DNA of 64,000 nucleotides from the NCBI GenBank assembly GCA_022749755.1, contig CM040444.1, positions 13,044,274 to 13,108,273 of the forward strand, written 5' to 3'. The notes beneath the pieces were generated by a model. It made no database searches and was not told the origin of the DNA. It saw only the letters and a list, made by a program, of their open reading frames with translations. A program made the translations under genes and the position numbers. Positions 36,101-48,345 of the stretch are shown piece after piece. Each line of letters starts with the position of its first letter. Position 1 is the stretch's first letter. The stretch is from Azadirachta indica (Eukaryota; Streptophyta; Magnoliopsida; Sapindales; Meliaceae).

Positions 36101-39100
36101 AATCTACAAAATTATAGGAATTCTTAATATAATTGTAGGAATGCTTAGTAGATATACATAAAAAAAAAAAACCACAACAAAAAATCCAAAACCAAATAAG
36201 TTAAAAGAGAGCATAGGAAAGATGCTAACACTAGCATTTTAACATAATACCTAAACATTGGTTGCCAAGAAACACGAGAGCAATGAAAAATAAAGAAAAC
36301 ACACCTTGAGAAGTCAGAAAAAACATGTGACTTCAGTATTTGTTTTATATTCTTAAACTTCTCCCTTAGCTCTGTAATCTTTGGAATATCCCTATAGGCT
36401 TCAAAATGGCTACATAATTGGTTTACAGCCTGAAACACATTACAGTTAACTTAGGTAAACAAGATGCACTTCCATACAAAAGAATTGACTCCATTTTCAA
36501 AATAAAATGCCAAAAAGGGGTATTTTTGTCTAAAACAAATTTAAAATATGATAAAAAACATGAATAAGCAAGGAAGAAAACAAAGAATCTACTACCTTAT
36601 CTGAAAAATCATCAAAATCTATGTTATTTAGTCCAATAGAGATTACGAATTCAGTTATTGACAGATAAGTTACCTCAAGCTGTGCAGCAGCCTCCTTATA
36701 CTGTCGTTTTGAAGCCATTACCTGTAGCTGCTCGACAGCAGACACTGTCATAACATGAGAAAGGGTGCATGAGTAAGAAGTTACACACAAATAAATGCAC
36801 TTTAGCACTAAAAACTATCATCAAATGATAAAGTTGATGGTAAACACATTAAACCATCACATGTTGACTAGCAGAGAAAGATAAATATGTAAATCATTCA
36901 TGTAAGAGGCACATGCTCCAAAACAGCCGTTTTAAGCGGTATTATCAGAAAATCTATTATCAGTATCATAAGTTTAAAATTCAGACATAAAAGCTTATGC
37001 ATAGGCATCTTGATATTCTCACACAAATTTGGAGATCACAAGTTGAAAGTATTCAACCATTAAGATATATAACCAATATCTTAAAATATTTTAGTAATAG
37101 GTATATTATTCTTATAATATCTTATAATTCTTAATTCTCAACCACTTAGCTTCCATTTTGCATTTGCTTATTCAGACAAACTTGATGACAATAGTGACAA
37201 GACCACAGAGATAAACTCAATATAACCACATAATGTGATACCAAAAGCTAACCTAGCATCGTAAGACGATGAAGAGCAGTAATAGTAGTTGTTATATGCT
37301 TCTTTGCAAAGTCCAACTTCTTAATGTCACGGCATATTTCCTGAACCATTGTTTCACTTTGCTCAGCTTTGGTTTTTATTTCCCGGATCTTGTACATGAG
37401 TTCCTGCATCACAACCAAAATGTTAAAATGAAAAATGGTCCAGGATGCAGAATTTAAGGCTTTTTCTTCATTTCTTGTATGCTCAATTTAGTAAGCAGAG
37501 ACACTTTCGGATACAAAATATCCATCAACAGACCATCTTGTACATATATACACATATGTACAGGTATGTATGTAGAATAGCTTTAAACTTTGCAAATGAT
37601 GAACTCACCTCCACAGCACGTGTAGCAGCAGCAAGATCTTCCTTTGCTTTGGTTCCCGAATTACTCTGAAGTCACAAATGGCTTAATAATTGAAGAACAA
37701 TAATAGCCACAAAATTATTTTGTCTAGGAACAAGAACTGTGATGATTGTATCTGCATTGAAATTGCTCCCTAAGATTGAAGAACTAAAATGAAGAATGTT
37801 TGTTTCTATGCTTGGGTTCATGTTTCTGTGGAGGTGAGGGAAGGCCCACAATTATGAGTAAAGTCCCACTTGGATGAAAGTTTAAACAAATTGTCTGGTT
37901 CAAAAGATAATGGATAAATTCCACCTCAAATTTAAAGAAACAGGGACAGAGTTAATAATCTCAACTAACTACACGGAATAAGTAGTCATATAAATAATTT
38001 TGCTGCTTTACCAAAAGAAAGATGATAAAAGTTTTAGGAAATAACAAGAAATGACAATAACACACAAAAGATGATCCCAGATATGTATGTCTCCTGTTCC
38101 TAAAAAGAAATGTAATTCCAGTATCAAAAAGAGGTAACACAAAAGAGATGAGCTTCCAAGGACAGTAATACCTAACTCTACCTAAAATCAAGAGTTTCTT
38201 CTGATGCCAAGCTTGCTTAATAATGTGCACAATGTTTCCTAATTGATGCAAATCAAGAACACAATTTAAGATACAGCAGTTCCACCAAGTTTAGAGACAT
38301 ATTACAAAGAAATTCAATGAAAAGGGTCCACTTTTACAGTTTGATTTTACAATTTCAAGAGCTTGTCCACTGTAATTTTAGTATTAGCTCTAATCCATTA
38401 AAAGTTGTTTCCAAAGTACAAATTCTTGCATGCTGGGAGATGCTTTGAGGTCTATGGTGAGAAATCATTTTTTTCTGCATTTTGAGCTTCCCACATATCA
38501 AATCTAGATAATAGAAAGATAATCCTCATAAAAGGATACCATATGGAAATCAGCATTATCCATAGATTTGTCCATTCCACAAAGTATAGCATGAGATGTG
38601 GTGAAAATTCTGACAATTAGTAACCTTTTGGAAACCGTTGTTGCATAAACAGATGAAAGATAGCATGAGATGCACAGGAACACCTAAAGCGAGAGAGAAC
38701 CTTCCAAAGAATCCAACCACCCAGAGAAAAAAGAGCAGCTATAAATATTACATATGTAATAAATCGAAATAGATAACACAAACCACTCCATTTACTTCAT
38801 ATAATTAATGATGTACAAGTCAAGAGAACAGTAAGTGAAATGTCTTGACCTGTTGCCGAACAGCAGCTAATATTCCCGCATCCACGCGACGGATCTCACT
38901 ATGTATCTTTTGCATAAGTGGCTCAACACCGGATAAAGATGCCTCTATATATATTACCACATCTCAAAAAATTTAATACAGCAATCATTTAATAAGACAA
39001 AATGCAACAACTTAAAAGGATAACCATGAATTTCAACCATGCTAATTAATTTAGTAACAGGATAAACTCTTTCTACAGCCAAAAATGTCAAACAATGATC

Positions 39101-39881
39101 ATGATTGACATAATTCATAATTGCACAAACATGATTTATCCACCCCATTCTCTTTCTTTACGTCTTTCCTTTATTTATTTGTTTTTCTGAATGCAGACCA
39201 TAGTCTTTTTAATATAAGTTTCTTTCTTTCCTCCAAAAAGATATCCAATCCTATTATATTAAAAAAGTTTTATTTTAGACTTACCTTCAGTTAATGCTCT
39301 TCAAATTCAAAAATTATCAAAGTATTAAGTTCCAGTTATTTCAGAAGGCTCATGAATGACTTCAAGAAGAATTATATATTTGAAAAAGAATAACTAAGCA
39401 CAAGGAGTAGTTTGGGCCCAACACAGTGCCAGAAGAAAATGGGATCTCAAACAAAAAGATTTTCTCTTGCAGGTAATTCTCTAGTCATTAACAAAACCAG
39501 TGAATAAGTGGTTATGGGCTGCCAGGACATAGGCATTTTATGCATAAGATCATGTCAAATAGATTGACACTTGATCAAAGGACTCCTACAGGAACAAAAT
39601 CAGCCTTCTTTGCAAGGCCATAAACCGCATAGCATGAAAGCCATCAAATTCTTCCCCAGCTAATCTTCTTATACAGCCCATTCAAATCCCGTTAAACCCT
39701 ACATTTCATCCTAAAACCTATCGAAATCTAAAGACAAAATTCAAGCGAAAGACCCAAAAAAAAAAAATTATTGGTACTGCACTTAAAGAACCTCATGCAG
39801 GAAATAATCAAAGAGAATATTAAAGTTGAGACCTGTTGGAAACATCTGGTTGATGTAATCCAGCGCACTGGACTTGTCCAT
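21128..39881 (-). CDS. VPS53: Vacuolar protein sorting-associated protein 53 (GARP/EARP subunit)
   Basis: Twenty-three exons: 39833..39881, 38850..38944, 37609..37665, 37253..37403, 36674..36744, 36305..36429, 34190..34350, 33961..34102, 32391..32454, 31830..32015, 31686..31727, 31039..31143, 30895..30954, 27921..28028, 27745..27810, 25639..25716, 25427..25560, 25247..25340, 24378..24455, 23422..23484, 22152..22220, 21970..22065 and 21128..21424. All borders are GT/AG and all phases fit, giving 796 aa, near the Arabidopsis length (about 828). The start is [15 protein letters not shown]. The N-terminal third is the coiled-coil Vps53_N region ([46 protein letters not shown]). The C-terminal part ends in a Pro/Ala linker and [22 protein letters not shown]53 tethers endosome-derived vesicles at the trans-Golgi network; the Arabidopsis gene is also HIT1. 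A leader intron about 39920..40160 is likely. No damage was seen. Confidence 0.95.
28029..30894 (-). other. VPS53: VPS53 intron 13 (largest) and other long introns
   Basis: This 2.9 kb intron has no recognisable gene on either strand. Other introns over 1 kb are 25717..27744, 34351..36304, 32455..33960, 22221..23421 and 37666..38849. They are AT-rich, with short chance reading frames. Only 34351..36304 shows an identifiable mobile-element relic. Confidence 0.7.
34920..35210 (+). mobile_element. LINE (non-LTR retrotransposon) relic, reverse-transcriptase zinc-binding end
   Basis: Plus-strand translations give, in two frames, [20 protein letters not shown].. and [20 protein letters not shown] followed by WANLCKE..ISWQP. 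This pattern (..F.W...HG.....D.., then ..EET..HLF..CP....W) is that of the zf-RVT domain at the C-terminus of plant LINE ORF2 proteins. Frames are interrupted, metal-ligand positions are changed, and no polymerase domain is nearby, so it is a dead 3' remnant. It lies antisense in VPS53 intron 6 and contains a 32-bp tandem duplication. Confidence 0.6.
34998..35061 (+). repeat. 32-bp tandem duplication within the LINE relic
   Basis: The unit tgtttttcaagaagacacca + tcccaatcttta occurs twice head to tail with a single base difference (tccc/tctc). It duplicates part of the zf-RVT remnant. Confidence 0.85.
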
Positions 39882-40659
39882 TTCTCCAAGAATTGACTAT
39901 TTTCTAGTCCTTCAACAACAGCTACAGAAAAGAAAATGATAAGATTAGTCAGTCAAACAAGTTAAAAGAAAAAAACCATGGATCCACTCAGTGGCCTTGA
40001 ATGAAAACAAAGCCAAATTCTAACAGTAGCCCATCAGGCCGCCACCAATACTAAATAAAATCAAAACAAAACCAAAAAAAAAAAAAGAAAATCCAATTCA
40101 ATTCAATCCAAAATAATAGCACATAAGCAGTTGCATAGCAAATTAACGAAAAGGGAAAGTGGAACTTACTGTGAAATTAGGGCTCCGAAAAGGCAGAGAC
40201 AAGAAGCTCTCCTCCCTAGAATCTAGAGATTGAAGCTCTGCATTTCGGTCAAAATGGGAATTGAATTGGCAGTGTGCAGTAAGCGTATAAGATCTGTGAA
40301 TGTGATATATAATGATTTGATGGATGACGATTAATTTTGGGCGCCAACTAAGAAGATCATAAGATCTGGGGGTTTGTCCCTTCTGAAAGTAGTATAAGAT
40401 GAAGACGATGTTAGTGGAAGGAAATGGGAAATTTGCCAAATAGCTAAAATTTAGGGCTATAATTAATTTTATCTAACTTTATAGTGAGTTTTAAAAATAA
40501 AAATAAAATAAAAATAACTGTTAGATCCTCAACGTTTGACAAAATATACAAATTAACCCAAAAAATTTAGATGTTACTCATTTAAATTCCAATGTAACGA
40601 CGTATTTATTAGTTGATGACGTTTCTCAGATATTATGTTGCAATTACTGTTTTAGTATT

Positions 40660-41397
40660 GAAATTTTCCCATTTTAACTATCTTTTTCCCATTTTTTACT
40701 TTGATCACTTAAAAAATATGTTATTAAATTCCACCATATACTCTTCGTATGAACACTTTTACACTTATAAATACTTAACAAAACAAACACAAAATCTAAA
40801 TTTAAAAAAAATTTCAAGTTTTGAAAAAAACTTGAACTCGAAAGTACATTTTCAAGTTCAATCAATTGATTTAATTTAAAAGTATAATTTAACTGTATTC
40901 GAAAGTGTATTTTCAAGTTCTATAAAAAACTTGAACTCAAAAGTATACTTTCGAGTTCAATCAATTGGCCTAAACTCGAAAATATACTTTCGAGTTCAAC
41001 GCAAAACTTATATTTTCAAAATAATGACTTTTAAGTTTAATGTATGTGAACTTAAAAATCATTACGAGCCATTTTTAATTTCTCACAAATTTTATTTTTA
41101 AACTCAAACATGTACTAAATGTATTCAAATTTAAAAAACACACACTCATTTACCACCTTCTACCATTACAAAGTTATTTTTAATTAATTTCAGTTTGGGA
41201 CAAAAAAACTTTAAAGAATTGCTCAAAAAATACCAGACACACAAGAGAAGGAGACGTGTGTTTTTCTTCTTTCAAGGGGTTTTGGGGGTAAAATTGTCTA
41301 AATAATTAATATTTGATTAAAATTATAAAAAAAAAAATTAAGGTGGTCAAAGTTGAAAAGAAAAGAAAAATGGTCAAAATGGAAAATTTCCCAAATC
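40660..41397. mobile_element. MITE-like element bounded by imperfect inverted repeats
   Basis: The left end (about 40664..40716, gaaattttcccattttaact then tttttcccat..tttgatcactta) and the right end (about 41337..41395, ttaaggtggtcaaagt then caaaatggaaaatttccc) are imperfect reverse complements over roughly 55 bp. The interior has four near-palindromic AACTCGAAAGTA modules and no coding capacity. A related right end occurs at about 42385..42500 (gtaaaatggtccaaatattt then gttaaaaggggatatttccc). Target-site duplications were not confirmed. Confidence 0.45.
40825..41001. repeat. Cluster of near-palindromic AACTCGAAAGTA modules
   Basis: Four modules of roughly 25-30 bp at about 40829, 40895, 40931 and 40972 are near-perfect palindromes (for example aactcgaaaatatactttcg + agtt). 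Two are followed by tcaatcaattg. Each could fold as a hairpin. They lie inside the inverted-repeat element. Confidence 0.65.
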
Positions 41398-44265
41398 TTA
41401 GTAGTAAACAAGATGTGAACAATATCCTTGTAGGGTTCACAACACACAAAATTAAATAGCTTCGCCATTAAAATCAAGATAGTGCTTGCGCTATTCCTTT
41501 TCCTAGTAACATATCTACACATAATATGTAACACATAAATATATATAAATATATATATTTAAAGATGAGTATGTTTTATTATAAGAAACAAAAGGATGAT
41601 TATTGATGTTTTAACTAAAATTATATTTCAATTATTTGAATAATTTGATTTCACATATGTAGCATTAATCAATTTTTTCTCGTTATTTTTTTTATTTAGA
41701 TTACATAACATTAAACAAAATATCAATTTACAAATGGTAAACGTAAGTAATTTAATAATATCTCTTTTTTTGGTTAAATTAAATTTGTATTATATATAAT
41801 TAAAGATTTCTTAAATTTTATGTTCTTCACAATTTACATCATTTATAAAATTATATTAAATTTTTTTTATTTTTTCTTATTTATCCTTTTCAGTATCTCA
41901 TTTTCATGTTTATACAATTACCTACGTGTTTTTCTTCACTAATAATTTATCGATTTGATGATATTGTCATTTCTTTTTTATTTATGTGATATTAATTGTA
42001 GTTATATTATTATATAATTCATTCTCAACTATTAAAATTACGTTTACACTATTTAATTTTCTTTTAAACAATTTATCTTTCTCACCAATTCATATAAATA
42101 TAATCATAATACGTAATAGATGAAACATATTTTACTTTCTAATATTGATTTTTAATCATTTTATTTTATTTATTAATCATAGTTTATGATAAAATTAAAA
42201 AAGAATATACATTTTAATTATATTTAAATTTATATTTTTTTACATAAATTATTTTTAAACGTGTCCCGTAAAGAGAAATGTATTTGAGCACGATATTTTT
42301 CACACTTTTACTTTTACTTTTCACTTTTGAGTTTACATTTGAAAGGTATCAGACTCGAAAGTACTTTTATATGATTCATATTTTTTGTAGGTAAAATGGT
42401 CCAAATATTTTGTATTTGATCAAGTTTGAAAATTTTTTTATTATGTAATCTTTTATCAAATAAAGGATAACATGGTTAAAAGGGGATATTTCCCTTACTT
42501 TTTAATGCCATCTGGTTTATTATTTTTAAAACTATCTTTTTTATCAATTAAACCAAATTGATATGATAATTGAATCAAACTCAATTGTTCAAGTCGATTT
42601 CATTTGCTTCAATCGAATCTTTTTTTTAAGCCTACTTTAACGATATGTTTAGTTTATTATTTTTCAATAAAATATAATTTTTATTTAGATTAATTATCAA
42701 AAATTATAAAACAATTATATCTCATAATTCATCTAGTTTTTAATATTTTAAATAAAAATAAAGATATTTTATTTTAATTAATTACGTTGAGTTGTAAAAT
42801 GATTATATTTAATGTTTTTATTCTTTAATCTTTAATCCAACCCTCGAAATGTCTATGCCTTTTATCATAATTTTATTTCAACTATTTTAATATAAAATTA
42901 ATTTATAAATATTATTTAATTTTAAATAATATTATAAGTATTATTATAATATTTAGAGATTGTGATTTTTATTATATAAGAAATAATTAGAGATATAATT
43001 ATAATTTTTTAATAATGAAAAAATGGGTTATGAAAATACAATTGTTAACAACCTTTTAAATACTAAAATTATAAGAATAAAGTTAGGTTATATTTAAAAA
43101 ATAAAATTCATAGGCAATTAATTTTTATTAAATAATAGAACTATTTTTTAAATAGAGTGTTTTGTCCAAAGATATGTAACAATTTTCTTTTTCATTTTTA
43201 ACTAAATAAAAAAAATTATAGCCTTGATGGTAAATCAAATTTTGTGGATGTAAGTTTGAATTCTACTTTACGTGGAATTTTTTTTTCAGTAATTCTAAAT
43301 AGAACGTTCTCATAGACGATTGAATGTAATATCAGTAAATTTGTGTATAATAAATGAAATTGCAACATTAAAAAAATATATATATTAATTTTCCTTTCCC
43401 TTAATTTTCTATTCTTTAAACCAAATATAATATAATTTAAAGTTTTTGGTAAGTATATAAGATAAAAACGAGAAACTCCCGTGATAAAATACTAAACTCT
43501 TATTCTTTATTACTATTAACGTAATCTGAAAAACATCAAGCAGACCACTTGAGTTATATATATATATATATATTTATATATACACACACCATGTATTTCT
43601 CATATTTGTTCTGTTTTTATGTATATGTATAGATTAATATGTAAGTAATATCTGTATATTATCATTTAGTTATATATATATATAAACAATTAAAATAAAT
43701 ATTTATAAGCTAATTAATTTAATTAATACTTACACCATTTTCCAGTCTAATTAATTACTTTCGCCGCGAATGAATAACTTCTAACATATGATATCAGCTG
43801 AAGTTTCGACCAAGATTAATTTTGCAAGTGTTTATTATAATAACCATTTAATTAAAAAAATCAAACAATTACAATAAATGCTAACTTAAAAGTAATACGT
43901 CTAGTAGCATGAAAATGGACGTATAGAAGTAGAATAAATAAATAAATTAAAATTAATTAGTTCAATATTCCAGGAAATCAGAATATCTCCGAGTCAACTC
44001 GTTAAACCCGCTGAGTTAACCCACCTCTCAAAACTATATACGCTATCGGATTACGTTTTTGTCGTTTAGTAGGCTAACCGCCCTTCAAAATCTCTTAGTC
44101 TCGCTTGTTTTCTCCTCTTTCTTTCTTTTCCTAAAAGCCTTGGAGAGAAGGTTAAAAAAGAAAAAAGAAAAAAGAAAAAGAAAAATTCCGTCCCTAAAAT
44201 AATTTTCCGGGGAAAGAAAGCCAACACAGTCGCGGAGGTTTCTCGGTATCCAAACGCGAAAAACC

Positions 44266-46085
44266 ATGTCCCACATAATGTTTCAAACAACGCCGGTCCC
44301 CACTACTACCAAAACCTTATCCTCATCGTTTGCGCCACCGAGTTTGCCGATTCCTCGTCTGGGTACGAATTATCCGGGTAACCAGCCGGTAAGCGTTAAG
44401 CTTCGGAGGAAGAATTCGACGGTGACATGTTCGTCGTCGTCGTTGATTGACGGCGCAGACCATTCTATGGCGGTCTTAGAGAGGTGTTTCAGAGGGCCTA
44501 GTGCTTTACCATCCGGTTCGACTGCTGAGTACGGTCCGCTTATGAAGGGACAGTATGGTGCGTTCGGTGCGGTTACTTTGGAGAAAGGGAAGCTCGATAT
44601 GTCGCAGCAGCAATCCGAGTCTACCCCTGAGGTCAGTTGTTATTTGCAATTTGAAAATTCGTTTCATTTTTTGTTTAATCAATAGATAGTAGCTTTTGGG
44701 TTTTAATTATGTATTGTTGACAGAACTCTATGAAATTAGGGCCTAACAATTTTAGCTTAACAACCGCTGAGAGTTAAGAGTTAGGGTTTTGGGATTCCCT
44801 TCATTTATGTCCTAGATAATTTTCTTAATTCAAATTTCTTCGGCTTTATGTAGAGGGTATTGTGATGAAATTTGTATTTAAGTTGAGTATTTCATTTTCT
44901 TGCTTCTGCACTGTTTAGAAATGTAAGCATGGTGCTAATTCATTTAAATTACAGCTTGAGGTTGGTGGAGGTGGTGGAGATATTGGAAAGAAAATCAACC
45001 ACGGTGGTGGTGATGGAGGTGATGATGATGGTGACGATGATGACTACTTCGATGACTGGGATGATGGTGATGAGGGAGATGAGGGTGGACTTTTCAGGAG
45101 GAGGAAATTTCTTGAAGAGGTTGGGGCTCATATGTCCTCAGATTACATTTGCGAACATTTGTTGATCAAATTAATATTCCCTTGTGCTCAAATTCTCCTA
45201 CTTTTAACATTACATGAAGTAACAGTTTCTGTGCTTTCTCCCAGCTTTTTGATCGAAAATTTGTGGATGCTGTGCTGAATGAGTGGCAGAAGACAATGAT
45301 GGATTTACCTGCTGGGTTCCGACAAGCTTATGAAATGGTGTAATGTCCCTCTTATCATTACTTTTGTCTGTGCACTGTTATGGCTAGATACTTACTGAAA
45401 TATTGCCTCTAGGGGTTAGTCAGCTCAGCTCAAATGGTGAAGTTCCTTGCAATTAATGCTAGACCAACTACCACTAGATTCATTTCGCGGGCACTTCCGC
45501 AAGGAATATCTAGGGCATTCATTGGCAGGTAATTTAATTTGTGACCCCATAGTATATCTTTAACTTGTGCTGTAATGTTCAGGGTTTTTCTTTTTGATTG
45601 CTAGGAGATTTGTATTTTTAACAATTGATTTCAATTTGCTTATTGAGGCTTTTTTTTCTTTTTGGGAAAAAAAATCTTGGGAAGTTATACTGTTTTGGAG
45701 GTGTGAATCTATTGATTTAGAATTGTTTATACTCAACAAGCATCTTTTATAGGGCTTTTTGGTGGCATTGTGGACATCTGTTTCACTTTTGTATCCTGTT
45801 CCCTTTCATTCTACTGATATTCTTTTGTTTCCTATTAGGGGAAAAAAAATGAAAAGAAAACACTTGAATTAAACAAGTTATTCATGGGTATTATTTTCAA
45901 AAGTTTGTGGTTCATATCCTTAACACTTCAATTGAGCAAGTTACTTATGAGTTTTATCTTCAAAAGTGTTTTGGTTTGCATTTTGATTGCTTTCTGAATT
46001 GTATCTTAACATTTGAACCGGGCAAGTTATTCAGGAACATTATCTTTGTCAGTGTTCTCTATCTCTCTGTCTCTCTGTCTCTCTG

Positions 46086-46135
<50 letters not shown>

Positions 46136-48345
46136 TCGTTTCTGCTGCTACTTGGTAGATAATCTTGCCTGCTTTTGAAAAATTCAAACTTTTAAATGGT
46201 TAAAGCTTAGTCGAATAGAAGATATATATATATATATATATATATATATGGACAAAGCTCAGAGAGAATGGTTTTGGAGACATTATGCAGTTTTGCCATG
46301 CTTTTTAACACTTTCTTCTTCATTAGCAGATTGAACTGTTGCATGGATGTTATTGTCCAGAATTATGGTCTTCCATCTGAAGCCATATTTTTAATATTTC
46401 ATGAGCTACAACTCCATTATCATCTGTATTGAGAGTCTTTTGCAAATATACCATGTGATGTGGCTCTATGTCTTGAGCTATATTTCATGCGTCATGTAGT
46501 TACAGTTCGGTGCATCAATGATGCCAATGAATTACCTCTCAAACATCTGGAAAAATTTTCTCCAAGAAATGCACATCTGAATTATTAAAAGCTTTTATAA
46601 CATAAGTGTATGCTTTCTGATTGTTCAGTTACTATTCAGTTAAGTATAAAATGTTTGACCTTTTGTCAGATTTCTTATGTTTTAGACAATTATTCCTGCA
46701 GGATGATTGCAGATCCTGCCTTCTTGTATAGGCTTCTCCTAGAGCAGCTTGCAACGATTGGTTGCACTGTTTGGTGGGAGTTGGAGAATCGCAAGGATAG
46801 GTGCGTCTTTGTTTCTATTGTAAGAAAGAACTATCCGTTGCCTTATGTTTTCATTTTATGTATTGAATTAATAAATGTTTGCTTCTGCAATGATAGGATA
46901 AAGCAGGAATGGGATCTTGCCCTAGTAAATGTGCTTACAGTAACAGCATGCAATGCTTTTGTTGTTTGGTCACTTGCTCCTTGTCGCTCTTATGGAAACA
47001 CATTCCGGTTTGACTTGCAAAATACATTACAAAAGCTACCAAACAACATATTTGAACGGAGTTACCCCCTTCGAGAATTTGATTTACAAAAGAGAATCCA
47101 CTCTCTTTTCTACAAGGCTGCAGAGTTGTGTATGGTGGGATTAACTGCAGGAGCAGTACAAGGTTCTTTGTCGAACTTTTTGGCTGGTAGAAAGAAGGAT
47201 AGGTAAGCAACGGTGCAAAACATAGTCTCCTCATCATCCCTCTGTTCACTTTTTCTTTATGAATAAGGAAAACTTAGAAGATTGTTCCTCTTATTGTCTA
47301 AGCCGATCTAACACTTGTCAATTTTGGGCAATCTTATGACTTGTGGACAGGTTATCTGTGACAATCCCAACTGTGAGTACTAATGCACTTGGTTATGGTG
47401 CTTTCCTCGGACTATATGCAAACTTGAGATATCAGCTATTGTGTGGATTTGATAGAGCGGTCACCAGCACTTTTGATGTGATTGGGGTGGCTCTGTTCTT
47501 AAGCACTGCTTTGAGGTCTCTCTCTCCTCTATTCATTTCTCTGTTGAACTGTCTACATATATACATGCTTTTATACTGGTTATATTTGTAAACTATTCTC
47601 ATCATGCCAAATTTCTCCTATTTTAAGATTGTGTTTCATGTTTAACTTTGCTTAGGGGAAGCATTTGTTTATTTGTCTGATATGATGTTAATGTGTTCTT
47701 TATGGTTGTGTTGATCCATCACCTCAATTAAGATCTTAGGATTTAAATTTTCTTTAGTTAATCAACCTGCACCTGTTTTCAATCCTGATCCTTAAAAGTA
47801 GTAAGAATACACTATTTATATAATGTATTGTTCTACAGTTGTCAGAATGGTGTTTATAAGCTGCAAAATTCTAAAATACTACTTTTTTTTATCTTTATAA
47901 TAAACACTTGCAGAGTAGTGGATGTGGGTCCACTTCTTCAGAGCCTTTAATAAACGCGTTTTTTCAGCCTCAATTGTATGGAAAATCTGTACTAACAACC
48001 TTCCTTGAAGAAGTTTTATCTACTCTTTGATTTCTCATATGGGTACTCTGCAGGGTTTTGAATGTCCAGTTAGGAGAAAGATCAAGGCTTGCTTGGCTAG
48101 GAGTAGAAGCAGATCCTCTGGTTCAGTCAGATGACCTTTTGAAGGCTTATTCCAGACCATCTCAAGATATTGCTGACTCATCTTCAAAGTGGTTTATATC
48201 AAAGAATGCCATTGTTTCTGGGCTTGGGCTCCTCGGCATCAAACAAGGGATTGCTGAATCTGTTGGTGATGGCAGTGAACCTCAGGCTCCAAAAGCAAGG
48301 AGGAAGAGAATAGTCCGGAAGAAGGTGACGGCAAGTTCAGCATAA
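44266..48345 (+). CDS. RETICULATA-related plastid protein (DUF3411)
   Basis: Eight in-phase exons: 44266..44631, 44955..45119, 45245..45337, 45413..45528, 46702..46800, 46897..47202, 47351..47515 and 48054..48345, giving 533 aa. The Ser/Thr/Pro-rich, acid-poor N-terminus looks like a chloroplast transit peptide. Exon 2 encodes a Gly/Asp-rich acidic linker (DDDGDDDDYFDDWDDGDEGD). The DUF3411 core follows: LFDRKFVDAVLNEWQKTMMD, FLAINARPTTTRFISRALPQ, WDLALVNVLTVTACNAFVVW, SYGNTFRFDLQNTLQKLPNN and LGYGAFLGLYANLRYQLLCG. It ends with a basic KARRKRIVRKKV tail. The hydrophobic segments fit the inner-envelope location reported for this family. Loss of RETICULATA-type genes in Arabidopsis gives reticulate leaves with altered mesophyll. 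It most resembles RETICULATA/RER1, but the exact orthologue is not assigned. The donor after exon 2 (gttggg) is weak, but the frame requires it. Confidence 0.93.
46087..46129 (+). repeat. (CT)n microsatellite in RETICULATA-related intron 4
   Basis: About 43 bp of uninterrupted CT repeat within a longer TCTC-rich tract (46058-46137). It lies in an intron, so it does not affect coding. Confidence 0.95.
46222..46249 (+). repeat. (AT)14 microsatellite in the same intron
   Basis: Fourteen uninterrupted AT dinucleotides about 90 bp after the CT tract. Confidence 0.95.

Larger units (their letters stand above)
39882..44265. other. AT-rich intergenic region between VPS53 and the RETICULATA-related gene
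   Basis: The left end (to about 40440) should hold the VPS53 leader and promoter; the right end (about 43900-44265) should hold that of the downstream gene. The middle is strongly AT-rich, with inverted-repeat elements at 40660..41397 and a relative near 42330..42500, and AT microsatellites near 43555-43580 and 43671-43685. No gene is supported. Confidence 0.6.

Noticed and set aside
43215..43265. gccttgatgg..gtttgaattc resembling tRNA-derived SINE boxes
   Set aside because: Only weak box matches, no tail or target duplication, no second copy in the window.
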